This document shows positions 7,310 through 19,229 of a stretch of DNA of 32,191 nucleotides, in pieces (within the stretch, counting starts at the first letter, position 1; the number at the start of each line of letters is the position of its first letter). The notes under the pieces are model-generated. The model ran no database searches and was not told the origin of the DNA. It saw nothing but the letters and a program-made list of their open reading frames with translations. The stretch is from NCBI GenBank assembly GCA_945907245.1, contig CAMDTB010000037.1, positions 1-32,191 of the forward strand, read 5' to 3'. Position numbers and translations under genes: made by a program. This DNA is from Rhizobium sp. Q54 (GTDB taxonomy: Bacteria > Pseudomonadota > Alphaproteobacteria > SMXS01).

Positions 7310-8338
7310 TCAGGCCGGATCGGCGACCTTCAGGATGGTCTTGCCCTTGTTCTTGCCGGTGAACAGGCCTTGCAGCGCCGCCGGCGCGTTCTCGAGGCCC
7401 TCGGAAAGCGTCTCGTGCACCTTCAGCTTGCCTTCCTTCAACCACTTGCCGATGTCGGCGATGGCCTGCGGGAACTTGTGCGCATAGTTGAACAGCAGGA
7501 AACCCTCCATCCGCGCGCTTTTCAGGATCAGGAACAGGTAGTTCTTCGGCCCGTCCGGCATCCCCCAGCCCGAATAGCCCGAGGCGATGCCGCCGCAGAT
7601 CGCGACCCGCGCGCCCTGCGCCAGGTTGGCCAGCGCCGCGTCGAGGATCGGCCCGCCCGTGTTGTCGTAGAACACGTTGACCCCGTCGGGCGCGAGCTCG
7701 CGCAGCTTGGCCGCCATGTCGTCGTTCTTGTAGTCGATGGCCGCGTCGCAGGCGCCTTCCTCGACCACCCACTTGCACTTGTCAGGGCCGCCCGCCACGC
7801 CGATCACCTTGCTGGCGCCGCGTATCTTGGCGATCTCGGCCACCGCCGAGCCCGTCGCGCCCGCCGCGCCCGAGATCAGCACCACGTCGCCTTCCTTCAC
7901 CTGACCCACTTCCTGCAGGCCGAAATAGGCGGTCAGCGTGGTGATCCCGAACACCGAGAACGCCCAGGTCAGCGGATAGTCGCGCGACACCGTCTGCAGC
8001 GGCATCAGGCCCGTGCCGTTCTTCAGCACCGCATAGTCCTGCCACGGCATCATGCCGTTGACGATGTCGCCTTCCTTGAACGCCGGATCGTTCGACTTGA
8101 TCACCTGGCCCAGTCCGGACCCGAACATCGGCGCGCCGATCTTCACCGGGTCCATGTAGCCCGGGCCCTCGTTCAGCCAGCCGCGCTGGGTCGGATCGAA
8201 CGACAGGTACAGGGTCTTCACCAGGATTTCACCCGGCCCCGGATCGGCAACGCTTGTGGTCTTGAGATCGAAATGCTCAGGCCCCACCAGTCCAGGCGGA
8301 CGCGACTTCAAAACCCACTGACGGCTCTCTTTGCTCAT
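7310..8338 (-). CDS. NADP-dependent oxidoreductase, zinc-independent MDR family (CurA / leukotriene B4 dehydrogenase-like)
   Basis: The 342-residue medium-chain reductase is close to normal length. Its N-terminal ESRQWVLKSRPPGL start and YLSFDPTQRGWL motif are typical of the CurA/prostaglandin-reductase branch, which reduces C=C bonds of enones using NADPH. The nucleotide-binding glycine motif is SGAAGATGS at 156-164, followed by KVIGVAGGPDKC, which should contact the NADPH phosphate. No zinc-binding cysteine cluster is present. The ATG at 8338 is preferred because AAAGGGAT lies about 9 bases upstream; an in-frame ATG at 8347 would sit directly on that site. With the ene-reductase at 1398 it is the second enone-reducing enzyme in the window, consistent with metabolism of unsaturated ketones (inference). 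Confidence 0.92.
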   Translation of the reverse strand: MSKESRQWVLKSRPPGLVGPEHFDLKTTSVADPGPGEILVKTLYLSFDPTQRGWLNEGPGYMDPVKIGAPMFGSGLGQVIKSNDPAFKEGDIVNGMMPWQDYAVLKNGTGLMPLQTVSRDYPLTWAFSVFGITTLTAYFGLQEVGQVKEGDVVLISGAAGATGSAVAEIAKIRGASKVIGVAGGPDKCKWVVEEGACDAAIDYKNDDMAAKLRELAPDGVNVFYDNTGGPILDAALANLAQGARVAICGGIASGYSGWGMPDGPKNYLFLILKSARMEGFLLFNYAHKFPQAIADIGKWLKEGKLKVHETLSEGLENAPAALQGLFTGKNKGKTILKVADPA

Positions 8339-8649
8339 GACGTGCATCCCTTTGATATTCTTCGGCGCCGATCTCGATTGTCGGCACGCTCCGGGCCGAA
8401 CCATAAGCAGGCCCGCGCGCCATTGCCAGCCCGCCATTTTACGGCGCCGCGCCCATCCGGATCATGGAGTGTCGGTAGTTTCGTAATTTCGGTGACGCTT
8501 TACTTGATTCGCCGCGCCTGGCCCCGCCGTCGAAGCGGCAATTTGCCGAACCGCCGGCCATCGATTAGCATCCGCACCGCACCCGCGCGTCGCCGCTTGA
8601 ACGGACCATCGGCCGCGTCTCGAACGCCAGCAGGAGAAGGGAATTTCCC
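8339..8649. promoter_or_regulatory. Divergent intergenic region with a small operator-like palindrome
   Basis: These 311 bases separate the MDR reductase (-) from the VOC/methyltransferase pair (+). No gene is seen. CGGCAA-T-TTGCCG at 8536-8548 is a perfect 6-bp inverted repeat around one base and could be a repressor site. GC drops around 8470-8520, where the promoter of the (+) genes may lie, but no convincing -35/-10 pair stands out. Confidence 0.4.
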
Positions 8650-9096
8650 ATGCGACAGACACAAGCCTTGGAAGTGGGCATACCGGTGGTCGACCTCGAC
8701 CGGATGTATGCGTTCTACACCCAGGTGATGTCCTGCACGGAAGCGCGCCGTGCCGACATTCCGGCCTCGCTCAGCAGCAGCCTCGGCGTCGCGCCCGATG
8801 GCTACATCAACATCTGGCTGACGACGCCGGGCAACGAGGTGATCAAGCTGGTGCGCACCCCCGTCCCGTCGGTCATCCCGCCCACCCCCGAATGGATGGC
8901 CGCCCGCACTGGCATCGCCTACCTCACCTTCTATTGCAGCGACCTCGACACGACCCTCGCGGCCGCCGAAGCCGCCGGCGCGGTGCTGAAATCCGACCGC
9001 GCCCTGATCGCCAAGGACCGGCCCTTGCGCCTCTGCTTCTTCGCCGACCCGGAAGGCAACATCATCGAACTGGTGGAAATTGCCGGGCAGGGCTGA
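8650..9096 (+). CDS. VOC family protein (glyoxalase/dioxygenase fold)
   Basis: This 148-residue cytoplasmic protein has the two beta-alpha-beta-beta-beta modules of the vicinal-oxygen-chelate fold. The first module starts at VGIPVVDLDRMYAFYTQVM and the second at ITGIAYLTFYCSDLDTT-like sequence, ending in FFADPEGNIIELVEI, whose Glu is the usual C-terminal metal ligand. An AGGAGAAGGG ribosome site lies about 8 bases upstream. The reaction cannot be predicted; members isomerise, epimerise, cleave rings or bind drugs. The stop codon directly abuts the ATG of the methyltransferase (TGA|ATG), so the two are translationally coupled. Confidence 0.88.
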   Translation: MRQTQALEVGIPVVDLDRMYAFYTQVMSCTEARRADIPASLSSSLGVAPDGYINIWLTTPGNEVIKLVRTPVPSVIPPTPEWMAARTGIAYLTFYCSDLDTTLAAAEAAGAVLKSDRALIAKDRPLRLCFFADPEGNIIELVEIAGQG

Positions 9097-9720
9097 ATGA
9101 CGCCGGATAACCGGAAAACCCACTGGCAAGGCGTCTACAGGACCAAGGCTGCCGACACTGTAAGTTGGTATCAACCTTCGCCGCTACCTTCGCTGGAGAT
9201 GGTGGCGGCATCAGACATCGATCCCTCGGCCCGAGTCGTTGACATTGGCGCGGGCGCATCGAGTTTTGTCGATGCCCTCCTGGATCGGGGTTTCACGCGG
9301 ATCACCGTTCTGGATATAGCGGAGGCGGCTCTCGATGTTGCCCGCGCCAGGCAGGGAGCGCGGGCGACCCTGGTCGATTGGACGGTCGCCGATGTAAGGA
9401 GCTGGCAACCGGGGCACATTTACGACCTTTGGCATGACCGTGCCGTGTTCCACTTTCTGACCGACGCGACCGACCGTGCCGCGTACAAGGCCACCATGAC
9501 GGCGGCACTCCCTCAGGGCGGCATGGCCATACTCGCGACGTTCGCCGAGGATGGGCCGGAAAGATGCAGTGGACTCCCCGTTAGACGATACAGCGCGGCT
9601 GATCTGGTCGCCGAACTGGGGGAAAACTTCAGCCTGGTTGTCCACAAGAAAGAAAAGCACCTCACACCGGCAGGTGCGGAACAGTCCTTTACCTGGGCGC
9701 TATTTCGCCGAGATCGGTAA
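9097..9720 (+). CDS. Class I SAM-dependent methyltransferase
   Basis: The 207-residue protein has a Rossmann-type methyltransferase fold. Motif I is VVDIGAGAS (47-55), the acidic end of beta-2 is Asp73 in VLDIAEAAL, and DLWHDRAVFHFL (110-121) is a strong signature of a widespread small group annotated as trans-aconitate- or thiopurine-methyltransferase-like. The C-terminal segment with FAEDGPERCSGL and RYSAADL also fits that group. The true substrate of these enzymes is generally unknown. It starts immediately after the VOC gene stop with no gap and no separate ribosome site, so it depends on coupling. Codon use is visibly less GC-rich at third positions than its neighbours, which may mean later acquisition. 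Confidence 0.88.
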   Translation: MTPDNRKTHWQGVYRTKAADTVSWYQPSPLPSLEMVAASDIDPSARVVDIGAGASSFVDALLDRGFTRITVLDIAEAALDVARARQGARATLVDWTVADVRSWQPGHIYDLWHDRAVFHFLTDATDRAAYKATMTAALPQGGMAILATFAEDGPERCSGLPVRRYSAADLVAELGENFSLVVHKKEKHLTPAGAEQSFTWALFRRDR

Positions 9721-9821
9721 CATACTGACGTTTACGGTCTTGCCAAACCTCCGGCCAGTCCCCCACTCTCCTGATCGGCCGACCAAGTGGCGGCAAGGAA
9801 GTACACGAATAGGGGATTCCG

Positions 9822-10169
9822 ATGACCATCATTATCGCAGGCTGGATCGACCTGGACGTCGAAGACGTGACGGACGTCATCGCCACCGCCAAGGCGCATA
9901 TCGAAGGCGCCTACACCGAGAACGGCTGCGTCCACTACATCTGGACCAAGGACGTCTTCGTCCCCGGCCGCATCCATGTCTATGAGGAATGGGTCGACAC
10001 CGCCGACCTGCAGTATCACTTCGACAATCACTGGTACAAGGACATGGGCGGCCACCTCCGCAAGTTCCCGCGCAAGGGCTCGCAGATCCGCAAGTTCCGC
10101 GTCGATCACATCGAGCCGGTGTACGACCCGTCTGGCACCCCGCGCGCCGACTTCTTCACCGCCAAATAG
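9822..10169 (+). CDS. Antibiotic biosynthesis monooxygenase (ABM) domain protein
   Basis: The 115-residue ferredoxin-like alpha/beta barrel protein is of the ABM/quinol-monooxygenase type. It begins IIIAGWIDLDVEDVTDV, with the Asn/Cys-containing ENGCVHYIWTKD strand and the VYEEWVDTADLQYHF segment that correspond to the usual EP-GC and E-W-x-H positions of the family. These small dimeric proteins oxidise quinols or aromatic substrates without cofactor, or bind hydrophobic ligands; the activity here is unproven. An AGGGGATT ribosome site lies about 5-10 bases before the ATG. It sits 26 bases before the next VOC gene, which has its own site; the two are probably an operon. Confidence 0.87.
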   Translation: MTIIIAGWIDLDVEDVTDVIATAKAHIEGAYTENGCVHYIWTKDVFVPGRIHVYEEWVDTADLQYHFDNHWYKDMGGHLRKFPRKGSQIRKFRVDHIEPVYDPSGTPRADFFTAK

Positions 10170-10195
10170 CTCACCTGAAAGTAACGGAGGCCGTC

Positions 10196-10738
10196 ATGGC
10201 CCTGCCGCAATACCAGGTCATCCAGAACGCCTATCTGGTCAACGACGTGGACGAGGCGGTCCGCCGCCTCACCCGTCAGGCCGGCTATGGTCCCTGGTTG
10301 ATGCTCCGTCATGTGGAGTTGCCGCGCGTCTGGTACCGCGGCCAGCCGGCCATCGTCGACATGTCCGCCGCCTTCACCATGGCCGGCGAGGTGCAGATCG
10401 AGCTGATCCAGCAGCACAATGACGACCAGTCCTGCTACCGCGACATCTACCCCAAGGGAAAGCAGGGCTTCCACCACACCGCCATGTTCGTGCCCGACTA
10501 CGAGGAAGCCTACGCCGCGTTCGAGGCCGCCGGCTGCCCCTGCGCCCAGCTCTTCGAACTGCCCGACGGCGGTGTGGCCGCCTATATGGACACCAGCGCC
10601 GTCAACGGCCACATGATCGAAATCTACAAGGAATCGGCGGGGATTCGCGCGCTCTACACCACGGTGCGCGAGTTCGCCGCGACCCACCCCCGCGACACCG
10701 TCATGGACGGCGGCACCGTCGCCAGCATCATGACTTAG
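10196..10738 (+). CDS. VOC family protein (glyoxalase-like)
   Basis: The 180-residue vicinal-oxygen-chelate protein has its first module at QNAYLVNDVDEAVRRL and its second at GFHHTAMFVPDYEEAYAAF, ending with GHMIEIYKES. The second-module His and the C-terminal Glu of a metal site are present, but the usual first-module His is replaced (QNAYLV), as in a subgroup related to methylmalonyl-CoA epimerase and found in catabolic clusters. A strong CGGAGG lies 6 bases before the ATG at 10196, which fixes the start; the open frame further upstream overlaps the ABM gene and is not coding. It probably forms an operon with the ABM gene. Confidence 0.88.
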   Translation: MALPQYQVIQNAYLVNDVDEAVRRLTRQAGYGPWLMLRHVELPRVWYRGQPAIVDMSAAFTMAGEVQIELIQQHNDDQSCYRDIYPKGKQGFHHTAMFVPDYEEAYAAFEAAGCPCAQLFELPDGGVAAYMDTSAVNGHMIEIYKESAGIRALYTTVREFAATHPRDTVMDGGTVASIMT

Positions 10739-10748
10739 GGGAAGAGGA

Positions 10749-10820
10749 TCAGGGTTCTACCCGGGTCTGGCCCGCGATCATCTCGTCCTGCTTGATGAGA
10801 TTGTCCACGAAACCATCCAT
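10749..10820 (-). pseudogene. Possible 23-codon gene remnant coupled to the acyl-CoA dehydrogenase
   Basis: The acyl-CoA dehydrogenase stop TAA overlaps an ATG (TAATG at 10818-10822) that opens a 23-residue frame, MDGFVDNLIKQDEMIAGQTR followed by VEP, and then stops. The composition is protein-like (acidic/basic helix), and the overlapping arrangement is typical of operon partners. It could be the surviving 5' end of a deleted downstream gene or a chance frame. I do not recognise the product. Confidence 0.3.
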
Positions 10821-11983
10821 TACGCCCCCGCCGCCGCCCGCTTCATGGTCATGCGCGCGATGGTCACTTGGTGGATCTGGCTGGCGCCCTCGTACAGCCG
10901 GAACGGCCGAACGTCGCGGTAGAACCGCTCGATGCAGCTGTAGTCGGCGATATAGCCCGAGCCGCCGAAAATCTGCACCGCGCGGTCGGCGACTCGGCCG
11001 CACATCTCGGTCGCGAAGTACTTCGACATGGACGCTTCCATGCTCGTGTCCTCGCCCCGGTCGCGCTTGCGCGCCGTCTCCATGATCAACGCCTTCGCCG
11101 CGTGAATTTCGGTTTGGCAGTCGGCGATCAATCCCTGCACCAACTGGAACTCGCCGATGGGCTGGCCAAACTGCTTGCGGGTCATGGCATGCCGCACCGC
11201 CTCGTCCAGCATCCGGATCGCCGGCCCCGTCGACAGCGCCGCCAGGTGAAGCCGCTGCTTGTTCAGCACCTTCATCGTCGTCTTGAAGCCCACGTTCTCG
11301 ACGCCGCCGATCAGCGCGTCCGACGGAATGCGGCAGTCCTCGAAATACACCTCGGAGACCGGCGCGCCTTCCTGGCCCATCTTCCGGTAGGGCGCGCCCG
11401 TGCGCAGGCCCGGCGAATCCCGCTCGACGAAGAACGCGCTCACGCCGCCCGCGCCCGGATCGCTCTCGTCCGTCCGCGCCATCACCGTGAACAGATCGGC
11501 GACCGGCGCGTTGGTGATGAACGCCTTCTTGCCATTGAGCACATAGCCATTGCCGTCCCGCCGCGCCGTCGTCTTCAGCGCCGTCAGGTCCGATCCCGCG
11601 TCTGGCTCGGTCGCCGCCAGGCAGCCGATCAGTTCGCCCTTTGCCATCTTCGGCAGGTATTTCTTCTTCTGCTCCGGCGTGCCGTCGGCGACCAGCGCCT
11701 CCGAGCCGATGCCCGTGTTGGTGCCCACATGGGCACGGAACGCCACCGAGCACTGCGAAATCTCCAGCGCGCCCAGCACAAGCTCCTCCGCCGTCAGGCC
11801 CGCGCCGCCATACTCCTCGGGAATGCTCCAGCCGAAGAACCCCTTGCGCGCCATCTCCGCCGAGATGTCCTTGGGCATGTATTCGCCCTGCGCCACGCGC
11901 TCCTCGTTGGGGATGGCGTAGCTCCGGACCCACTCGCGCACGTCGGCGAGGAAGGCCTCGAAGGCTTCCGGGTTCCTGATCAT
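10820..11983 (-). CDS. Acyl-CoA dehydrogenase
   Basis: The 387-residue FAD-dependent dehydrogenase introduces the alpha,beta double bond into an acyl-CoA thioester. The N-terminal helices, GWSIPEEYGGAGL, ATEPDAGSDL (FAD/substrate binding), GKKAFITNA, RKQFGQPIGEFQLVQ and QIFGGSGYIADYSCIERFYRD are in canonical order. The catalytic base is Glu365 in LYEGASQI. The length is normal for the short/medium/branched-chain class; substrate chain length cannot be read by eye. GCGGAGA lies about 7 bases before the ATG. The start overlaps the stop of the broken regulator frame (ATGA), so it was once coupled to it. It is probably now expressed without that regulator. Confidence 0.95.
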   Translation of the reverse strand: MIRNPEAFEAFLADVREWVRSYAIPNEERVAQGEYMPKDISAEMARKGFFGWSIPEEYGGAGLTAEELVLGALEISQCSVAFRAHVGTNTGIGSEALVADGTPEQKKKYLPKMAKGELIGCLAATEPDAGSDLTALKTTARRDGNGYVLNGKKAFITNAPVADLFTVMARTDESDPGAGGVSAFFVERDSPGLRTGAPYRKMGQEGAPVSEVYFEDCRIPSDALIGGVENVGFKTTMKVLNKQRLHLAALSTGPAIRMLDEAVRHAMTRKQFGQPIGEFQLVQGLIADCQTEIHAAKALIMETARKRDRGEDTSMEASMSKYFATEMCGRVADRAVQIFGGSGYIADYSCIERFYRDVRPFRLYEGASQIHQVTIARMTMKRAAAGA

Positions 11984-12503
11984 ATGCTGTCTCCGCTCTG
12001 TTCGCTGGACGCCATGTCTTCGGGCAGCCGCAGCTTGCTCAACTGGTTGCCGATCACCTTGCCCAGATGCTTCAGCCGCTCCGGCGGATTGCGGAACGCG
12101 GGCATCATCAGCCCCATCACGCCCCGCGCCCGACCGCCCTCGTCGCGGATCACCGCCGCCACCGCCGACGCGCCCTCGATGCGCTCACCCGTCGACGTGG
12201 CATAGCCTCTCGCCCGCCCGGCCCTGCCGCCGCCCACAGCTTCAGGATGTCGAGTGGCAGCCCCAGCCCGTCCGGCTCCGCGGCACCGCGCGGCGAATAG
12301 CGCTTGTCAGGCCGCCGGTTGACGAAGCCGTGCCCTTCCAGCGTGGACAGGATGCGGAACACCACCGGCACCGGCTCGCCGAGCGCGGCGGCGATTTCTG
12401 TTTGAGAAAGTGGCGAGCCCGCGCCCTCCAGCAGGCGCATGGTCTAGAGCGCCCGGGAGACGGTCTGCAACTGATAGGAAGTCTGCGATGCCGCTGTTGC
12501 CAT
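11980..12503 (-). pseudogene. Broken IclR-family transcriptional regulator
   Basis: An IclR-type start at 12503 reads MATAASQTSYQLQTVSRAL and then hits a TAG at 12444-12446. The next residues (TMRLLEGAGSPLSQTEIAAA) continue the winged-helix domain, so one CAG-to-TAG change explains the stop. The DNA-binding half runs to about 12260 (VVFRILSTLEGHGFVNRRPDKRY is obvious). The end of the effector domain (RGYATSTGERIEGASAVAAV through PERLKHLGKVIGNQLSKLRL) lies in a different frame at 11980-12237. Total coding space is about 174 codons against about 250 normally, so roughly 80-100 residues of the effector domain are missing at the junction. A nonsense codon, internal deletion and frameshift together make this a pseudogene. 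Confidence 0.85.
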
Positions 12504-12593
12504 GAAGCCGCTAGAATCACCCGGTGCGCTGGACCGTCAACAGAGATTTCTCTCGGCGGAACATTCAATTCACCACAATTCTCCAAATAGAAA

Positions 12594-16998
<4,405 letters not shown>

Positions 16999-17000
16999 GA

Positions 17001-18236
17001 TCATAACTCCCCGTCGGCGGCGGACATGGTCCAGCGCCCTGTAAGCCGATCGATGACCGCCTGTGCCTCATGGAATTTCTTCAGCGCGGCGATCTCTCGC
17101 GCCTTGAGCTCGACCAGCGCGCGCTGGGTGTCGGCCACCTCCAGATAGACGAACGCCCCGCGGTCGTACCCGTCCCGCGCACTCCTCGCGGCGTCTCCCG
17201 CACGCGGCAGCATGTCGTCTCGGATCGCCGCCACTTCCACCCTTGCCGACGCCTGCTGCGCCCGCGCCGCCCGCAGGGCCGCCGCGTGCCTGCGCTGGTC
17301 CTCCGCTAGCAGCCACTGCGCCTGCTGGCGCTCCGCCATCGCCCGGTCGATATTGCCCCGGTTCTTGTCGAAGAACGCCAGCGGCATGGAGAACGACAGC
17401 ACCCCGGCGACGTCGCCGCCATCCTCGAAGCGGCGCATGCCGACGCCGATGGTCGGGTCCGATTTCGTCCGCACCTTCTCCAGCTCGAATGATTTCCCGG
17501 CCCGCTCGATCCGCGCCTTGCTGACCGCCAGGTCCGGCCCATGCCCTCCGTCCGGCCGATCCGCCATCAGGAAGAAAGCGCTGCCATCAACGTCGATGGC
17601 AGGCGCGTCCTCGCCCAACTGTGCCGCCAGCGCCGCACGGGCCGCGTCGAGTTGCAGTCCCGCCTGCATCACGGCCGTTCGCGCGTCGGCCACCTGATTG
17701 TCCGCCTTCAGGCCGGCTGCCAGCGGGTCGCGGGCGGCCTTCACCCGCCGCTGGACGATGGCCGCCATATCCTCGGCCAGCCGCAGGCGGTCGGCCGCGT
17801 TGCCGGACGCCGCCTCGGCTTCCAGCACCGCGTTCCATGCCTGCTGGGTCTCGAACGCCACCTCGGCCGCCGACTTGCGCCGCTCCAGCCGGGCGATGCC
17901 CCGGTCCGACTCCGCCAGCGCCACCCGCGCCCGGCGCTTGCCGCCGCGCTCCAGCGTCTGCCGGTAGGTGACCGTCGTCTCGGTCGATCCGAAGTCGGAA
18001 TAGGGTCCGCTGCCGGTGAAGTTCTCGACCTCCACCTCCAGCTCGGGATTGGGCCGTGCCCGGGCCTGATCAATACCGGCGCCGGACGCGGTGATTGCCG
18101 CCTCCCCTGCATTGAGCAGGGGTGACGCATCGAGGCTGCGCGCGATGGCATCCTCCAGCGTCAGCGATGACGCGGCGACGGCCGGGCTGATCGCCCAGCC
18201 CATGGCGGCCATGGCCGCCAGAACGGTGATACGCAT
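17001..18236 (-). CDS. TolC-family outer membrane channel, CzcC-like
   Basis: The 411-residue outer-membrane protein has a Sec signal peptide (MRITVLAAMAAMGWAISPAVA). Two long coiled-coil helical regions typical of TolC/CzcC channels follow: LTLEDAIARSLDASPLLNAGEAAI with QARARPNPELEVEVENF, and RQQAQWLLAEDQRRHAAALR with YDRGAFVYLEVADTQRALVE. Its role is the outer-membrane exit duct of the metal pump. A GAGAGA ribosome site lies about 6 bases before the ATG at 18236. Its TGA lies within the adaptor's start region, indicating tight coupling. Substrate range follows the pump rather than this subunit. Confidence 0.92.
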   Translation of the reverse strand: MRITVLAAMAAMGWAISPAVAASSLTLEDAIARSLDASPLLNAGEAAITASGAGIDQARARPNPELEVEVENFTGSGPYSDFGSTETTVTYRQTLERGGKRRARVALAESDRGIARLERRKSAAEVAFETQQAWNAVLEAEAASGNAADRLRLAEDMAAIVQRRVKAARDPLAAGLKADNQVADARTAVMQAGLQLDAARAALAAQLGEDAPAIDVDGSAFFLMADRPDGGHGPDLAVSKARIERAGKSFELEKVRTKSDPTIGVGMRRFEDGGDVAGVLSFSMPLAFFDKNRGNIDRAMAERQQAQWLLAEDQRRHAAALRAARAQQASARVEVAAIRDDMLPRAGDAARSARDGYDRGAFVYLEVADTQRALVELKAREIAALKKFHEAQAVIDRLTGRWTMSAADGEL

Positions 18237-18299
18237 ATTGATCTCTCTCGATGACAGGAAAGCGCCCACGCGTGGACGCCCAACGCTATCCGCAAGAGA

Positions 18300-18644
18300 T
18301 CAGACGAGCGGGGGTGGAACCGGAGGAATGAGGTTTCGGCCGTCGCGCAACTGGTGCGACGAGATCAGCACCGCATCGCCCATAATCGCGCTGCGGTCGA
18401 TTGTCAGCGTCTGCGATCGCTGCATGGCGTCAGCCATATGGCTCGCGCAATGTGCCGCCCTGTGGAAATCATCCTGGCCGCAATGGTCGTCGGCATCGAT
18501 TACGGCGACAACCTGCGTGGCGTCATGCTGGTGATGATGATCGTGGTTCCAGACATGCGCGACCAGATCGCCGAACTTGACGGTCAGCAACGCGACGACG
18601 GCCATGGCTACGAGAAGGCGGCGCATGGGGCGATATGAACTCAC
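18300..18644 (-). CDS. Small His-rich exported protein, CzcI-like
   Basis: This 114-residue protein has an N-terminal hydrophobic segment (MRRLLVAMAVVALLTVKFGD) that looks like a signal peptide or anchor. It is followed by HDHHHQHD, and by DDHCGQDD and AAHCASH with two Cys-His pairs, so it probably binds metal in the periplasm. It ends PPVPPPLV. Position (first gene, ahead of the C, B and A subunits) and layout match CzcI of the czcICBA operon, a small regulatory or metal-sensing protein. The assignment rests on context and composition, not detailed similarity. Start is GTG at 18644 with GGACGGA just upstream; ATG 18626 is an alternative. Confidence 0.72.
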   Translation of the reverse strand: MSSYRPMRRLLVAMAVVALLTVKFGDLVAHVWNHDHHHQHDATQVVAVIDADDHCGQDDFHRAAHCASHMADAMQRSQTLTIDRSAIMGDAVLISSHQLRDGRNLIPPVPPPLV

Positions 18645-18728
18645 GTTCCGTCCATATGCAAGACATAGGTCGCAGGCGATGCCTCGCCGTGCGAGAGTAA
18701 AGCGCGGCTCGTGTCGGAGAGAAGGCAG

Positions 18729-19079
18729 ATGGTTTACGCGGCCATAAAGGCGGTTATCTCGGGAATCCTTGTTGCCCTGATCTCTGAAGTAGCCAAGCGC
18801 AATCCGGGAATCGGTGCTTTGATCACCGCTTTGCCACTGATCTCGATCCTTGCTCTGATCTGGCTCTGGCGTGACACCGGAGATCCTGTACGCCTCGCGC
18901 AGTATTCCAGCGCTACTTTCTGGTACGTCCTGCCGTCACTGCCCATGTTCCTGCTGATCCCTCTCTTGCTGAGGAGCGGCGTTTCATTCTGGTTGGCGCT
19001 ATTTGCCGGATGCCTCCTTACGATAGGGCTGTACCTTGCAATGATCTGGATTGGCGGGAAGTTCGGGTTCAACCTGTAG
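18729..19079 (+). CDS. DUF3147-like small membrane protein
   Basis: The 116-residue protein is almost entirely four transmembrane helices (VYAAIKAVISGILVALISEV, IGALITALPLISILALIWLW, FWYVLPSLPMFLLIPLLL, FWLALFAGCLLTIGLYLAM). The SEVAKRNPGIGALI and WRDTGD segments fit the DUF3147 family of unknown function, from memory. GGAGAGAAGG precedes the ATG at 18729, so this start is preferred to the GTG at 18711. Third-position GC is clearly lower than in neighbours. It is divergent from the metal-efflux operon, with 84 bases between starts, so the two may share a regulatory region. Confidence 0.8.
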   Translation: MVYAAIKAVISGILVALISEVAKRNPGIGALITALPLISILALIWLWRDTGDPVRLAQYSSATFWYVLPSLPMFLLIPLLLRSGVSFWLALFAGCLLTIGLYLAMIWIGGKFGFNL

Positions 19080-19161
19080 CAAAGCCCTTTACTTCTCGGC
19101 GGCAGGCCATACTTCTTTGCTGCTACGCGCCATCTGCATAACAAACAGGCACAATACGGTT

Positions 19162-19195
19162 GCGCCCGCCCGCAGTTGGGCGCATGAACGCGCCC
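19162..19195 (+). promoter_or_regulatory. Three-arm alternating hairpin in the helicase leader
   Basis: GCGCCC (19162-19167), GGGCGC (19178-19183) and GCGCCC (19190-19195) allow two mutually exclusive 6-bp stems ending 35 bases before the helicase ATG. This could be an attenuator or RNA switch, but six-base GC arms are common by chance in this genome. Confidence 0.3.
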
Positions 19196-19229
19196 TTGCC
19201 GTCTCGCGGCCCACACGAGTACGAAATTC

